From DUNY01 sp964520055 (lineage in GTDB: Bacteria > Bacillota > Thermosediminibacteria > Thermosediminibacterales > Tepidanaerobacteraceae), in assembly GCA_964520055.1 (NCBI GenBank), contig CAZFME010000082.1, positions 1-10,012 on the forward strand: a DNA stretch of 10,012 bases, written 5' to 3'. Under the pieces are notes generated by a model. The model had not been told where the DNA came from. It saw nothing but the letters and a program-made list of their open reading frames with translations, and did no database searches. Of the stretch, positions 1 through 7,492 are shown piece after piece (positions within the stretch are counted from its first letter, which is position 1; each line of letters starts with the position of its first letter). The position numbers and the translations under genes are program-made.

Positions 1-1
1 A

Positions 2-280
2 GCTACTGTGAAAGGAAATTTTTCCGAAGAAGCCTGGGTATATATTCGAAAGCTATTCCCTAACGCCGAACTAAATGGATCCCGCCTGGCATATGACATG
101 GGGACAGCGTTTTTGTCTTTTGAATCATGTAAGGAACCAGGGTTGAACTTGGAGTTAAAAGCTGTGACAACGGATAAAAAACATCTAGATAAAAGTTTTA
201 AGGTAGAGAATTTGAAAGTTTCAATGGTAAGCAGTTGCACTTCACCTAACAGCTCGATTACCGCTTCGGGGCGCGGATAG
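2..280 (+). CDS. 3' end of an unrecognised protein (partial, 5' end outside window)
   Basis: The frame is open to the left edge. The GTG at 8 has no visible ribosome binding site, so this is best read as the C-terminal ~92 residues of a longer protein. The visible part looks like a small alpha/beta globular domain (segments AWVYIRKLFPNAEL, RLAYDMGTAFLSF, GLNLELKAV). No family is recognised with confidence; a VOC/glyoxalase-like half domain is only a guess. The last ~12 residues (TSPNSSITASGRG) are low complexity and are encoded by the left arm of the following attC-like site, whose CCTAAC core lies at 245-250. The coding frame thus runs into the recombination site before its TAG. This suggests that the original stop was lost or that the 3' end was replaced when the cassette formed. 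Confidence 0.55.
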   Translation, partial: ATVKGNFSEEAWVYIRKLFPNAELNGSRLAYDMGTAFLSFESCKEPGLNLELKAVTTDKKHLDKSFKVENLKVSMVSSCTSPNSSITASGRG

Positions 281-428
281 TGGATCATGATGACAAATCA
301 ATGAAGTCAAATCACGAAGTTTACGCGCCCACATTGCCTAACCTTACCGCAGTCGCGGCCGCCGGCGGGTGAAGACTGAAAGAATTCGGCTTAAGGTTAG
401 GCAACGTCGGTAATCGGCAGACGATATC
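244..428 (+). repeat. attC-like site A
   Basis: The outer pair is CGATTACCG (255-263) with CGGTAATCG (408-416), a perfect 9-base complement. A left core CCTAAC (245-250) and a degenerate right core CGATATC (422-428, GAT where GTT is expected) flank it. An inner stem, GCCTAACCTTA (336-346) with TAAGGTTAGGC (392-402), is a perfect 11-base inverted repeat around a GC-rich centre. At about 185 nt it is at the long end for attC. The weak right core may make it a poor substrate. Confidence 0.6.
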
Positions 429-552
429 AGAAAGATGAGGTCGTAGTTGCGCCTCATGCGCGGATTTGGGGGGATAGTTTTCAACGGGTTCTTGAAGTTT
501 TGGTGAAAGGCTTCTTAGTAGACAAACAAATAGGGATAGGAGAGAAAATGTA

Positions 553-1968
553 ATGCCAAGACAAGTAGTTATTTTAGGGGGATTCAATCATGAGGGACTA
601 AGTGCTAGTGTTAAAGCACTTGGATACGAGCTTCTTCCTTTAAAACTTGACGGAGTTAAGCCAAATACTTGGCTAAAACGTGCCAAGTTAATAGAAGAAT
701 TAATTGTTAATGAAAATCTAGCCGCGACTATTATCTACTTACATACAACTTTATTGCTTCAGGCTAGTAACAGTGAATATCAAGCAGCATTCAAGGAGTT
801 GTTAAGACAAGCTACTAAGTCAAAAGCCATTGTGTTTATTTTTCAAGATAACTTAGATGGAATCTATTCTATGAGACATTGGCAATCTCATAAGCCAATG
901 ACAGTTCAAGAACTAGAAGGAATACTTGAAAACAAGGGTGAGGAGGAATACGAATATATTCGAAATAGAGATTACATTGAGAATGCGATTTTAAGGTTAA
1001 AAGACTATGAAAGCAGGAAATCTGAGGTTGAAAACTTGATTACCCATATTTGCGAATCGGATGTCGAAGTAGCTCCATTTTATGTTCGTTCCGATGTTAC
1101 CATCCGGCTACAGGAATTCTTAAGTGACGTTGAACAAGGTGTTTTTTTAAGGTTATTTGTTCCAAACGACAGACTTCAGGCTGAGCAACTTAAGTCGCTA
1201 CTTTCAGTATTAGAGCGATATCTGAGGCAAATTGAAGGTCAAAATTTCTCTATAGATTCAAGGAAATCAGATAAAGGAATAGTATATATATTTCGATCAG
1301 ATGCTGATTTGAGTAGTGTACAGAATTTAAATGATGCAATTCTTAGATTTGATACGTTTATGAAAATGTGTGGGGATAACCCAGGACAGGCACTTGAAAT
1401 TCTTAAATTTCAAGGATTAAGTGATTACGACTCTGCATTTTTTGTGGAGAAGTATTCTAGAGATTACAAACGTTTAATTTTGGAATCCAGACATGAATTC
1501 GAACGAAAATCACTATTATTAAAGCACCAACTTGAGGCGGATATTATAGATCTGAGTTGTCAACCAACACTTTCCATGCCCAATGAGAGCGTTTCTAATT
1601 TAATTTCGGCTGTAGCTACTGGTGGGAATGTTTCTATTAATATTGGTAATATGTCTATAGTTAATTCAGAAAAGGTTCAAAATGAGATAGATAAGGTAAT
1701 TAATGGCTCAATTGAATATAATGACAACGATAAATTACTTTTTAACCTTTTCTCCCAATATGCTGATGGTCTTGAAGCACTTCAATGTCGATCGGATCTT
1801 GATCAACTAAAGGATACTACGGTTGCTAAGCCAGAACGGCAAAATGCTAAGCAACGTCTTACTGGTTTCCTGCGAAAATCAGTAAAGAAAGCTGGAGAAA
1901 TAACAGAAAAAATTGCAGTTGAGGCGTTAAGTTTATACCTAGAGTCACTTCTAAAGGGTAATATGTAA
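553..1968 (+). CDS. unrecognised 471-residue protein, possible defence or signalling effector
   Basis: The start is the ATG preceded by GGAGAG at a suitable distance (about 541-546). Residues 1-105 alternate short hydrophobic strands and helices (QVVILGGF, AATIIYLHTTLLL, KAIVFIFQDNL), giving a Rossmann-like look. The middle, about 110-340, is helical and charged. Around residue 357 there is a short Asn/Ile-rich stretch (GGNVSINIGNMSIVNS), the kind of linker often seen between effector and adaptor domains in bacterial conflict proteins. The last ~40 residues (from 432) form a basic amphipathic helix pair (RLTGFLRKSVKKAGEITEK...). There is no signal peptide or clear membrane segment, so it is probably cytoplasmic. 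No catalytic motif was recognised. It is alone in its cassette, so it should act without a dedicated partner. A defence role is inferred from architecture and context only. Confidence 0.85.
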   Translation: MPRQVVILGGFNHEGLSASVKALGYELLPLKLDGVKPNTWLKRAKLIEELIVNENLAATIIYLHTTLLLQASNSEYQAAFKELLRQATKSKAIVFIFQDNLDGIYSMRHWQSHKPMTVQELEGILENKGEEEYEYIRNRDYIENAILRLKDYESRKSEVENLITHICESDVEVAPFYVRSDVTIRLQEFLSDVEQGVFLRLFVPNDRLQAEQLKSLLSVLERYLRQIEGQNFSIDSRKSDKGIVYIFRSDADLSSVQNLNDAILRFDTFMKMCGDNPGQALEILKFQGLSDYDSAFFVEKYSRDYKRLILESRHEFERKSLLLKHQLEADIIDLSCQPTLSMPNESVSNLISAVATGGNVSINIGNMSIVNSEKVQNEIDKVINGSIEYNDNDKLLFNLFSQYADGLEALQCRSDLDQLKDTTVAKPERQNAKQRLTGFLRKSVKKAGEITEKIAVEALSLYLESLLKGNM

Positions 1969-2007
1969 TTTATAGCTGAGGTATATTTGTTGTATAGTTA
2001 AAGGGTA

Positions 2008-2171
2008 TGACGTTCATGTCGCACTTTAGCTCTGCGAGGCCTCATCCATCCGATAACAATATATTACCGTTCGTGTGAAGAGGTAGCCTTTAGAGTGAGA
2101 CCGCACGCGTTATAGCCACTAAGTGCAGTCGCTCTAAGTAGCTATGACGTCGGCAATACGAAACATTAGAC
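2008..2171 (+). repeat. attC-like site B
   Basis: The right end reads GACGTCGGCAATACGAAAC then ATTAGAC (2165-2171), matching the right-end pattern of sites A and D (GTCGGYAA). The best left partner is TATTACCG (2062-2069) with CGGCAATA (2151-2158), one G-U type mismatch, preceded by a GATAACA core (2052-2058). A further left-end-like block, AAGGGTATGACGT (2001-2013), resembles the block at 8685-8695 and could be the true outer edge or a fragment of another site. The interval 1969-2243 contains no supportable gene. Confidence 0.55.
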
Positions 2172-2243
2172 GACAGTTACAGTATGGATGTGGAAACTAA
2201 TGCTAGTTATGTTTAAAAAGGGCACAAAAGAAAAGAAATTATA

Positions 2244-3291
2244 ATGCCTAAACAAACAAGTTTTTCAGTCTAAAATATACTGGAGAGACAACATATTGAA
2301 AAATGGATAGAACATAATCCACAAATATTGGGAGAGGATTTGCTAATTCTCACTACGGAATATAATAAATTTGATAAAACAAACGAAAGGCTTGATTTGC
2401 TAGCGATTGATCAAAATGGTGTTTTAGTTGTAATTGGCCTGAAGAGAGATGATAGTGGAAAAGATGTTGGCATTCAAGCTATAAAATATGCTGCATACTG
2501 TTCCACTCTTACCTTAAATGACGTCATCGAAATACATAAAGACTATCTTTCAAAACAAAACAAGTCAGTAACAAGTGATGAAATAAAAGATAAACGTTTA
2601 TCTTTTATTGAAGGCGAGTTTAAACAGATTGGAGATAAACCTAAGATTATAATTGTCTCAAGTAATTATAGGCCAGAAGTAACAGAACGATTATGTGGTT
2701 GAGGAAATTTGGATTAGACTTTAAGTGTATAAGATTAATACCATATGAGATTGATAATAAAACTTTAGGTTTAGAGGGTGTAACGATAATACCACTACCT
2801 GAGGCAGAGGACTATGTAATTAAAGTTGAAAAGAAAGAAAACGAAATAAGTAATTTGACAGTTACTCAACAAGAATATTTAAAGTTTTATTCAGAACTAG
2901 CAAAAAGGCTGCAAAATAGTAAACCATATTTAGAAATGCAAAAGCCCCAACCTCGATCTTACTACCCCATTGGTATTAAAGGGGCACCAGGAGTTCATTT
3001 TGAGTGGGGATTTCATGGTAGACCAAGAAGTAGTTTTGGTGTAGAATTGCATTTCGAAAAGGCTAATAGGAATGAAAATATTAGCTTACTTAATGAAGTA
3101 GCATCAAAAATATAAGAGTGAGCTAGAAGCTAAAGTCGGAAAGAGTTGATTATTCAAGAAGAATGGGGCAAGGCTTGGTCCAGAATGTATTTTGAGATAA
3201 ATGAGGGAAAGATCACGGAGGAGCTTAAGGATTGGGCAGTAGAAGTTATGATATATTAATTGATACAGTTTCTCCATATCTGGAGAAATAG
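2244..3291 (+). pseudogene. decayed endonuclease-like gene: NucS/DUF91-type PD-(D/E)XK domain plus DUF4268-like C-terminus
   Basis: Joined across frames, the translation reads as one protein of about 345 residues, starting MPKQTSFS. It has an N-terminal nuclease-like domain (HIEKWIEHNPQILGEDLL, RLDLLAIDQNGVLVVI, IKYAAYCS) and a C-terminal region like DUF4268 (VHFEWGFHGRPRSSFGVELHF, then EEWGKAWSRMYFE). Frame breaks: an in-frame TAA at 2271 with shifts around 2267-2282; near 2685-2693, where frame passes to MWLRKFGLDF; at 3110-3115; near 3143 (TGA at 3147 in the other frame); and near 3253 before ILIDTVSPYLEK and TAG 3289-3291. The nuclease ExK motif expected as ELK is GLK (Gly codon 2436-2438), so the catalytic Glu is lost. 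Pieces 2328-2702 (TTG start) and 2693-3115 are open frames but neither is a complete protein. Alternative: indel sequencing errors, though neighbouring genes are clean. Confidence 0.75.
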
Positions 3292-3295
3292 TAAC

Positions 3296-3376
3296 CGTCG
3301 TCTAACATTGAATTCCCTACACTTACAGAAGATGCATGTGGGTTAGGATGCATTGGGAATTCACAGAACGTTAGTT
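3296..3376 (+). repeat. attC-like site C (best-formed site)
   Basis: The left core CTAAC (3302-3306) pairs with GTTAG (3370-3374). The next block, TGAATTCCC (3309-3317), is perfectly complementary to GGGAATTCA (3355-3363). The spacers differ (2 bases left, 6 right), giving the asymmetry expected of attC. An inner ATGCAT pair (3332-3337 and 3348-3353) closes the tip. At about 77 nt it is a classic attC size. The left edge CGTC-N3-TAACATTGAATT recurs with the same spacing at 9990-10008. Confidence 0.72.
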
Positions 3377-3438
3377 GCCATGTGGCACGGGCGGCCATCG
3401 TGGGCACTTCCTGTTATGAATGAGAATTCATAGATGTT
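3377..3438 (+). repeat. stranded right-half of an attC-like site, with small hairpins
   Basis: Just after site C, CGGCCATCGTGGGCACTTCC leads into TGTTATGAATG (about 3411-3421), which resembles another right core without a matching left half. TGCCATGTGGCA (3375-3386) is a self-complementary 12-mer, and ATGAAT/ATTCAT (3417-3422 and 3427-3432) is a short hairpin. I read this as the remains of an older site at the head of the DUF3800 cassette. Its role, if any, is unknown. Confidence 0.35.
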
Positions 3439-3467
3439 CAAAATAAATTACTGGGGAGGAATCATTA

Positions 3468-4322
3468 ATGCATTTTTTCTATATTGATGAAGCAGGGTGT
3501 ACTGGAGATGATTTGGCAAACCCTGAACAACCTGTTTTTGTTGCTGGTGGTGTAATAATCAGAGATGAAGGTTGGAATAAAACTAAAGAAGTTTTTGATA
3601 GAATAATAAATGATTATTTTAATAATCAAATACCGGAAAATTTCGAGTTACATTCAAGCGATTTGTTTTCTCCGGACGGAGGGGAATTTTTTAATGGACA
3701 TAGCAGAGAAAGAAGAAATGCACTTGCTAACTCATTGTTAGATCTGTTGGACGAAAGAAGTCATAATACTTTCTATGTTGTAATTGATAAAGACAACTTA
3801 TTAAATGCAGACGCATCACATATCTGTACAAAGAATTATCTTAATTGTAAAATACCCTATCTTCTTGCATATGATTATTTAATATCCAACTGTGAATGGT
3901 TTACAAAAAAGAAATTGGGAAGAAGTGCAAGAGGTTTAATTATAATTGATGTAAAAGACCAGTATGAAAGCCAAATTGCATTGATTACAAATCATAGAAG
4001 ATATAAATGTCCCACTGCTCAAAGAGTTAAATGGCTTGTAGAGTTTACTTATTCAGTCGATTCTAAGAAAAATCCAATGGTTCAACTATCAGATTTAGTA
4101 TGTTTTATTGTGAAAAAATATATGGAGATTGATTTGGGTTACAAAGATGCATATCCCGCACCTGTCAAAATATTATTCCGAGATATGTATTCAAAAGTTC
4201 ATGACCGTTCAATAAAAAAGGAAATCCAAGATGAAACGGGAAGAAACTCAAAATACTATAATGATTTTTTAAAAGAAGTAATAAAATTTCCGAAAAGAAC
4301 TTTTAAACGGACGGTATTTTAA
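3468..4322 (+). CDS. DUF3800 domain protein
   Basis: The 284-residue length fits the DUF3800 family. The N-terminal signature FFYIDEAG (Asp7, Glu8) is the family's hallmark YxDE(S/A)G strand. Further conserved acidic positions follow in GLIIIDVKD (Asp161) and in VQLSDLVCF (Gln206, Asp209), where the family has a QxxD motif. This layout of acidic residues at strand ends is consistent with the RNase H-like fold proposed for DUF3800, so a nuclease role is plausible but unproven. There is no signal peptide; the basic C-terminus (KFPKRTFKRTVF) could bind nucleic acid. The start is supported by GGGGAGGA about 9 bases upstream. It is alone in its cassette. DUF3800 genes are common in phages, mobile elements and defence islands, which suits this setting. 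Confidence 0.88.
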   Translation: MHFFYIDEAGCTGDDLANPEQPVFVAGGVIIRDEGWNKTKEVFDRIINDYFNNQIPENFELHSSDLFSPDGGEFFNGHSRERRNALANSLLDLLDERSHNTFYVVIDKDNLLNADASHICTKNYLNCKIPYLLAYDYLISNCEWFTKKKLGRSARGLIIIDVKDQYESQIALITNHRRYKCPTAQRVKWLVEFTYSVDSKKNPMVQLSDLVCFIVKKYMEIDLGYKDAYPAPVKILFRDMYSKVHDRSIKKEIQDETGRNSKYYNDFLKEVIKFPKRTFKRTVF

Positions 4323-4400
4323 TCAGTAAATGTAGGTCAACCAGCTAACCATCCGTGGGTCAACTGGTGTTGAGGGCGTGGAACTGCTGTTTAAACTCGA

Positions 4401-4587
4401 CACAACACATACAACATGTTGCCGCTGGTGGGTCGCAGTGTTCAAAGATGTTGATTTGAAAAGGAAGGCTGAAACACGAAGCAGTTTCAAAGATGAAGAT
4501 TCATGAAGTTGGCGCGACCACATCGTTCTGATTAAGTCCACATGGCAACTAAGTCAAAACGACGTCGGCAACATGTGGACGTTAAAT
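4401..4587 (+). repeat. attC-like site D
   Basis: ACATGTTGCCG (4414-4424) is a perfect 11-base complement of CGGCAACATGT (4566-4576). The left core candidate is CACAAC (4401-4406) and the right core is ACGTTAAAT (4579-4587). An inner pair, GGTCGC (4431-4436) with GCGACC (4514-4519), supports a long fold of about 187 nt. The right arm can alternatively pair with a nearer block, TTAAGTCCACATG (4532-4544), leaving G4581 bulged, to give a compact 56-nt form. The stretch 4323-4400 before it holds no supportable gene. Confidence 0.6.
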
Positions 4588-4622
4588 GAAATTAGTCGCA
4601 AGGACTACGTCATCCTAGCTCG

Positions 4623-4674
4623 GATTGAGAAGGTTAAGTTTCAAATAACGTAATTTATGTCTTAAATCTCAATC
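4623..4674. promoter_or_regulatory. 52-bp dyad upstream of the QueC-like operon
   Basis: GATTGAGA (4623-4630) and TCTCAATC (4667-4674) are perfect complements. TTAAG (4634-4638) pairs with CTTAA (4661-4665), and AAAT/ATTT flank an AACGTA centre. The arms are AT-rich with no T-tract, so it is not a normal terminator. Lying about 90 bases before the start at 4760 in an otherwise gene-free leader, it could be an operator or a leader RNA structure. Function is inferred from position only; no clear sigma-A promoter was found with correct spacing. Confidence 0.4.
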
Positions 4675-4759
4675 TTGAAAATTATACGAGGCTGATAATC
4701 AATCAAATAGTGTAAGAGGTTTATATTAAGCAAAAGCAATTTGTAAGGGAGGGGGCATC

Positions 4760-5539
4760 ATGGGACACGAGAGAATCGGATTTTTGCCAAAAACAAAACA
4801 GTGGAACGATATTGTCCAACAGCTTTCTGTTTACGAAGGCGATAATGAAGCTGTAAAAAAAATAACTAATGATACTTTATCATGTATTCGAAAAACATAT
4901 GAACAGATACCATATGATGAATCTGTTATGAAGGCAATAAAGTTTTTGGCTATGCTATCTTACTCTGCTAAACAAAAAGATCAAATGGCGTTTCTAAACG
5001 AAAACGGTTGTTCTGTCGATGACAAACTATCTCTCCTTTCCTTGATGAATAGTGCTAAAAACTACATACACACAGAAAATGGTTCTCTTGAAATAAATAA
5101 AATTGCAAGGGATGCTGTTCTTCAAGCCATTACAACGTATCAAAAAAATCATACATCTAAACAACTTACATTGTTTGGTGGCCAATCAGATTCTGTTTGG
5201 AAAGATGCTGGTTCAGGTGCTGCTTTTTGTGAACTGGCAAGATCATTTTTTGCCGCTTTTACTGACAGACAAATAAAATATTATATTGAACGTTCTGCAG
5301 CGAGCGAGATTGATAATTTTCCAGCATTGCAATCTTTTATTGCCGCAATCTCACAACAAGCTGATGCCATTTCACACCATGCATTTGAAACTTCAAAAAT
5401 AATGCAATCCTTTGCTGCCGCCTGGTTTAACAAGCACGCTGTTGACTCCATTCCTTCTGATAGTAAAGTCACAGACTTCTTACGAACTTCTTTCGGTAAA
5501 ATGCGAGAGGAGTTTCGAAGGGAGGCTGAGGGGCGATGA
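4760..5539 (+). CDS. partner protein of QueC-like nuclease (first gene of operon), clamp-binding-like motif
   Basis: A 259-residue soluble, mostly helical protein with no recognised domain. It starts at an ATG with a strong GGGAGGGGG site a few bases upstream. The N-terminus is Met-Gly-His-Glu; methionine aminopeptidase would be expected to expose Gly2. The segment ERIGFLPKTKQWNDIV looks conserved in style, with the rest long amphipathic helices. Residues 135-139, QLTLF, match the QL(S/D)LF-type pentapeptide used by bacterial proteins to bind the DnaN sliding clamp. They sit in a polar, probably exposed linker (TSKQLTLFGGQSDS). The C-terminus is highly charged (KMREEFRREAEGR). The stop overlaps the next gene's start by 4 bases (ATGA), implying translational coupling and a shared complex or pathway. 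By analogy with QatB beside QatC it may be the substrate or adaptor of the QueC-like protein; this is inference. Confidence 0.85.
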   Translation: MGHERIGFLPKTKQWNDIVQQLSVYEGDNEAVKKITNDTLSCIRKTYEQIPYDESVMKAIKFLAMLSYSAKQKDQMAFLNENGCSVDDKLSLLSLMNSAKNYIHTENGSLEINKIARDAVLQAITTYQKNHTSKQLTLFGGQSDSVWKDAGSGAAFCELARSFFAAFTDRQIKYYIERSAASEIDNFPALQSFIAAISQQADAISHHAFETSKIMQSFAAAWFNKHAVDSIPSDSKVTDFLRTSFGKMREEFRREAEGR

Positions 5540-7422
5540 CATTTCAATCTTCCCAGCATCCCGTTGTAATTCCTGTATACTGTGCTGAATTGTGCGATTC
5601 TAACCTATGCAACAGCAGTGTGATTAATCTACTAAATCGTGACATTAATGACATTGCCGCAAATATAACTGTTGGATTTGAAAAGTTTATCACCAATCCG
5701 AATAATCTGCCTACACGTATCCTTGATCTATTACAGATAGCTGCATATGTATACTGTGCAGATAGATTGGTTAACAGAGGTAAGCGAAACAGCATAAACA
5801 ATAGTGCATGGGCACGTTCTTTTGAGTTTCACATCCCTGTTTTTGATATTGATTTTTGGTTGAACAGTAAAGTTAGCATGAAAATGGCAGAAGTGCTAAA
5901 GTTTATGACCGGCGATCGCCATTATCAGTTTTCTTTTGAAAAGGCTTCGATTAGCCCTATTGAGGACGAAACTGTTCAATTGTCTCTGTTCTCTAATGAA
6001 TATGTAACAATTGATGAAGCGGAAAAAACAGATGTAATGCTTTTTTCTGGTGGATTGGATTCGTTAGCCGGAGCTATTCAGCGTCTCAATGATTATCCAG
6101 AACGCAAACTGTGCTTGGTAAGCCATAAGTCAAACCACACTACCACACATACTCAGAACATAATTGCTAAGTATTTGCAAGGTAAATATGGCAATCGCGT
6201 TATACAGTATGGCTTTGAGTGTCACAATAAAAAGAATGCACCTAGCAGAGATGAAACGCAGCGTACTAGAATGTTCTTATTTGCGTCCATTGCCTTTGCA
6301 ATCTGCAATTGCTATAAAAAAGAAGAGTTCTTTATATACGAAAATGGAATCACTAGTATCAACTTGCCGAAACAAGCTGATGTTATCAATGCACGTGCCA
6401 GCCGTACAACCCATCCTAAAACAATTGGGCTGTTACGTGAGTTCTTTAAGCTGTTTGACAATAATTTTGATATTAAGGTACCGTATTATAATCAGACTAA
6501 GGCAGACATATTTGAGATATTCAGAAGCTACCATGAAGAAAACATAATTTCAAGTTCTGTTTCGTGCAGTTCAACAAGAAACAAACCTCGAATATCATCA
6601 ACACATTGTGGATGTTGTTCTCAGTGCATTGATCGTATTTTTGCTATATATGCGTCCGCGCTTGACAAGTATGATGTTGTATACGCAGATGATTTTATAA
6701 AACGCATACCGAACCAAGAAACAAAACAGCGTTTATATAACATTTTACGGTTGGCTAGTGTAGAAATTCCAACCAGTAAGGTGGATTTATTCCAAAAATA
6801 TCCTGATGAACTTACAGATGTCATAAACTATTGGCCTGAAGATAACCCTGACGATAGTTTAGAAGAAATTTATCAGCTGTTTTGTCGATTTGGGGATTCC
6901 ATTTTGAAAGCAGCAAAAGTAATGCAGCAGAAATTTGATGACCTAATTATGGCCTATGACAAAGATTCTTTTTTAGGAATGATTGCACAGCGCCAATACC
7001 TCAAATCTCCCATACAAAATAGGGTAAGCGAAATAGATGAACTATTAAAGAAAGCGATTCCTATGATGTTTCAGCGTGAAAAGCCAAAAAGCGAAAATGA
7101 TTTTAATGATAAGATTCAAGGTCTATTAATTACTCAGGGTAGTTTTTCGAGAGAATACCCTGTGTTGCAGTTTGGCGAAACTGCATATAAGGCGGACCAC
7201 GCACAAGATGGGTTGGTTATTGAGTCAAAATATCTTAGGGCTACCACTACTCCTAGCACTGCTTCTGAAGGTATTGCTGCTGATATTGTAAAAATTCCAT
7301 CAAAAGTTGCAGGCATACTTTTTGTCGTCTATGATCCTGAAAGGAAAATCATTGATGACGATTTATTTATAGCCTCGTTTGCCGACAAAAGAAAATCTTG
7401 CTATGTAAGAATCTATAGATGA
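5536..7422 (+). CDS. QueC-like PP-loop ATPase fused to PD-(D/E)XK-type nuclease (QatC-like)
   Basis: 628 residues, far longer than QueC (about 220-230). Residues 1-165 are an N-terminal extension carrying QLSLF at 148-152, a close match to the DnaN clamp-binding consensus. The PP-loop SGGLDS is at 171-176. A zinc site follows at Cys344, Cys358, Cys361 and Cys364 within THCGCCSQCIDR, the arrangement typical of QueC. A helical region spans about 390-515. The C-terminal ~110 residues resemble DpnII/MboI-like nuclease folds: ADHAQDGLVIESKYLR gives Asp554/Asp558, Glu563 and Lys565 (ExK), followed by IAADIVKIP and ILFVVYDPE. QueC normally makes preQ0; QueC-like proteins in QatABCD and type IV CBASS act in defence instead. 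The start codon overlaps the upstream stop, with GGGAGG at 5520-5525. A fused nuclease suggests a self-contained effector. Exact chemistry is not shown by sequence. Confidence 0.88.
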   Translation: MTFQSSQHPVVIPVYCAELCDSNLCNSSVINLLNRDINDIAANITVGFEKFITNPNNLPTRILDLLQIAAYVYCADRLVNRGKRNSINNSAWARSFEFHIPVFDIDFWLNSKVSMKMAEVLKFMTGDRHYQFSFEKASISPIEDETVQLSLFSNEYVTIDEAEKTDVMLFSGGLDSLAGAIQRLNDYPERKLCLVSHKSNHTTTHTQNIIAKYLQGKYGNRVIQYGFECHNKKNAPSRDETQRTRMFLFASIAFAICNCYKKEEFFIYENGITSINLPKQADVINARASRTTHPKTIGLLREFFKLFDNNFDIKVPYYNQTKADIFEIFRSYHEENIISSSVSCSSTRNKPRISSTHCGCCSQCIDRIFAIYASALDKYDVVYADDFIKRIPNQETKQRLYNILRLASVEIPTSKVDLFQKYPDELTDVINYWPEDNPDDSLEEIYQLFCRFGDSILKAAKVMQQKFDDLIMAYDKDSFLGMIAQRQYLKSPIQNRVSEIDELLKKAIPMMFQREKPKSENDFNDKIQGLLITQGSFSREYPVLQFGETAYKADHAQDGLVIESKYLRATTTPSTASEGIAADIVKIPSKVAGILFVVYDPERKIIDDDLFIASFADKRKSCYVRIYR

Positions 7423-7457
7423 ATACAGGCGGACACTAATTATCCATATAATTTTAG

Positions 7458-7477
7458 GATATTATGAATATCTTTTT
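7458..7477 (+). terminator. weak terminator-like hairpin after the QueC-like operon
   Basis: GATATT (7458-7463), loop ATG, AATATC (7467-7472), then five T. The stem is perfect but short and AT-only apart from its end pair, so any termination would be weak. Confidence 0.3.
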
Positions 7478-7492
7478 GGGGGAAATGAGGGT

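Noticed and set aside
321..587. Reverse-strand open frame of 88 codons
   Set aside because: It spans the palindromic site A and the leader of the next gene; its low-complexity Pro/Leu-rich product has no ribosome binding site or family look.
2244..3291. Programmed frameshifting to explain the broken nuclease gene
   Set aside because: About six breaks without slippery heptamers, plus a lost catalytic residue, fit decay rather than recoding.
4323..4541. Reverse-strand open frame after the DUF3800 gene
   Set aside because: It lies within site D; site palindromes often leave open frames on both strands. No start signal or recognisable protein.
4675..4699. Sigma-A promoter TTGAAA ... GATAAT before the operon
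   Set aside because: The boxes are only 13 bases apart, too short for a normal spacer, so I do not call it.
5281..5801. Reverse-strand frames opposite the operon
   Set aside because: Shadows of the two + strand genes, without ribosome binding sites.
6164..6547. Second + strand frame of 127 codons inside the QueC-like gene
   Set aside because: Fully inside a well-supported gene with recognised motifs; the product looks like out-of-frame sequence.
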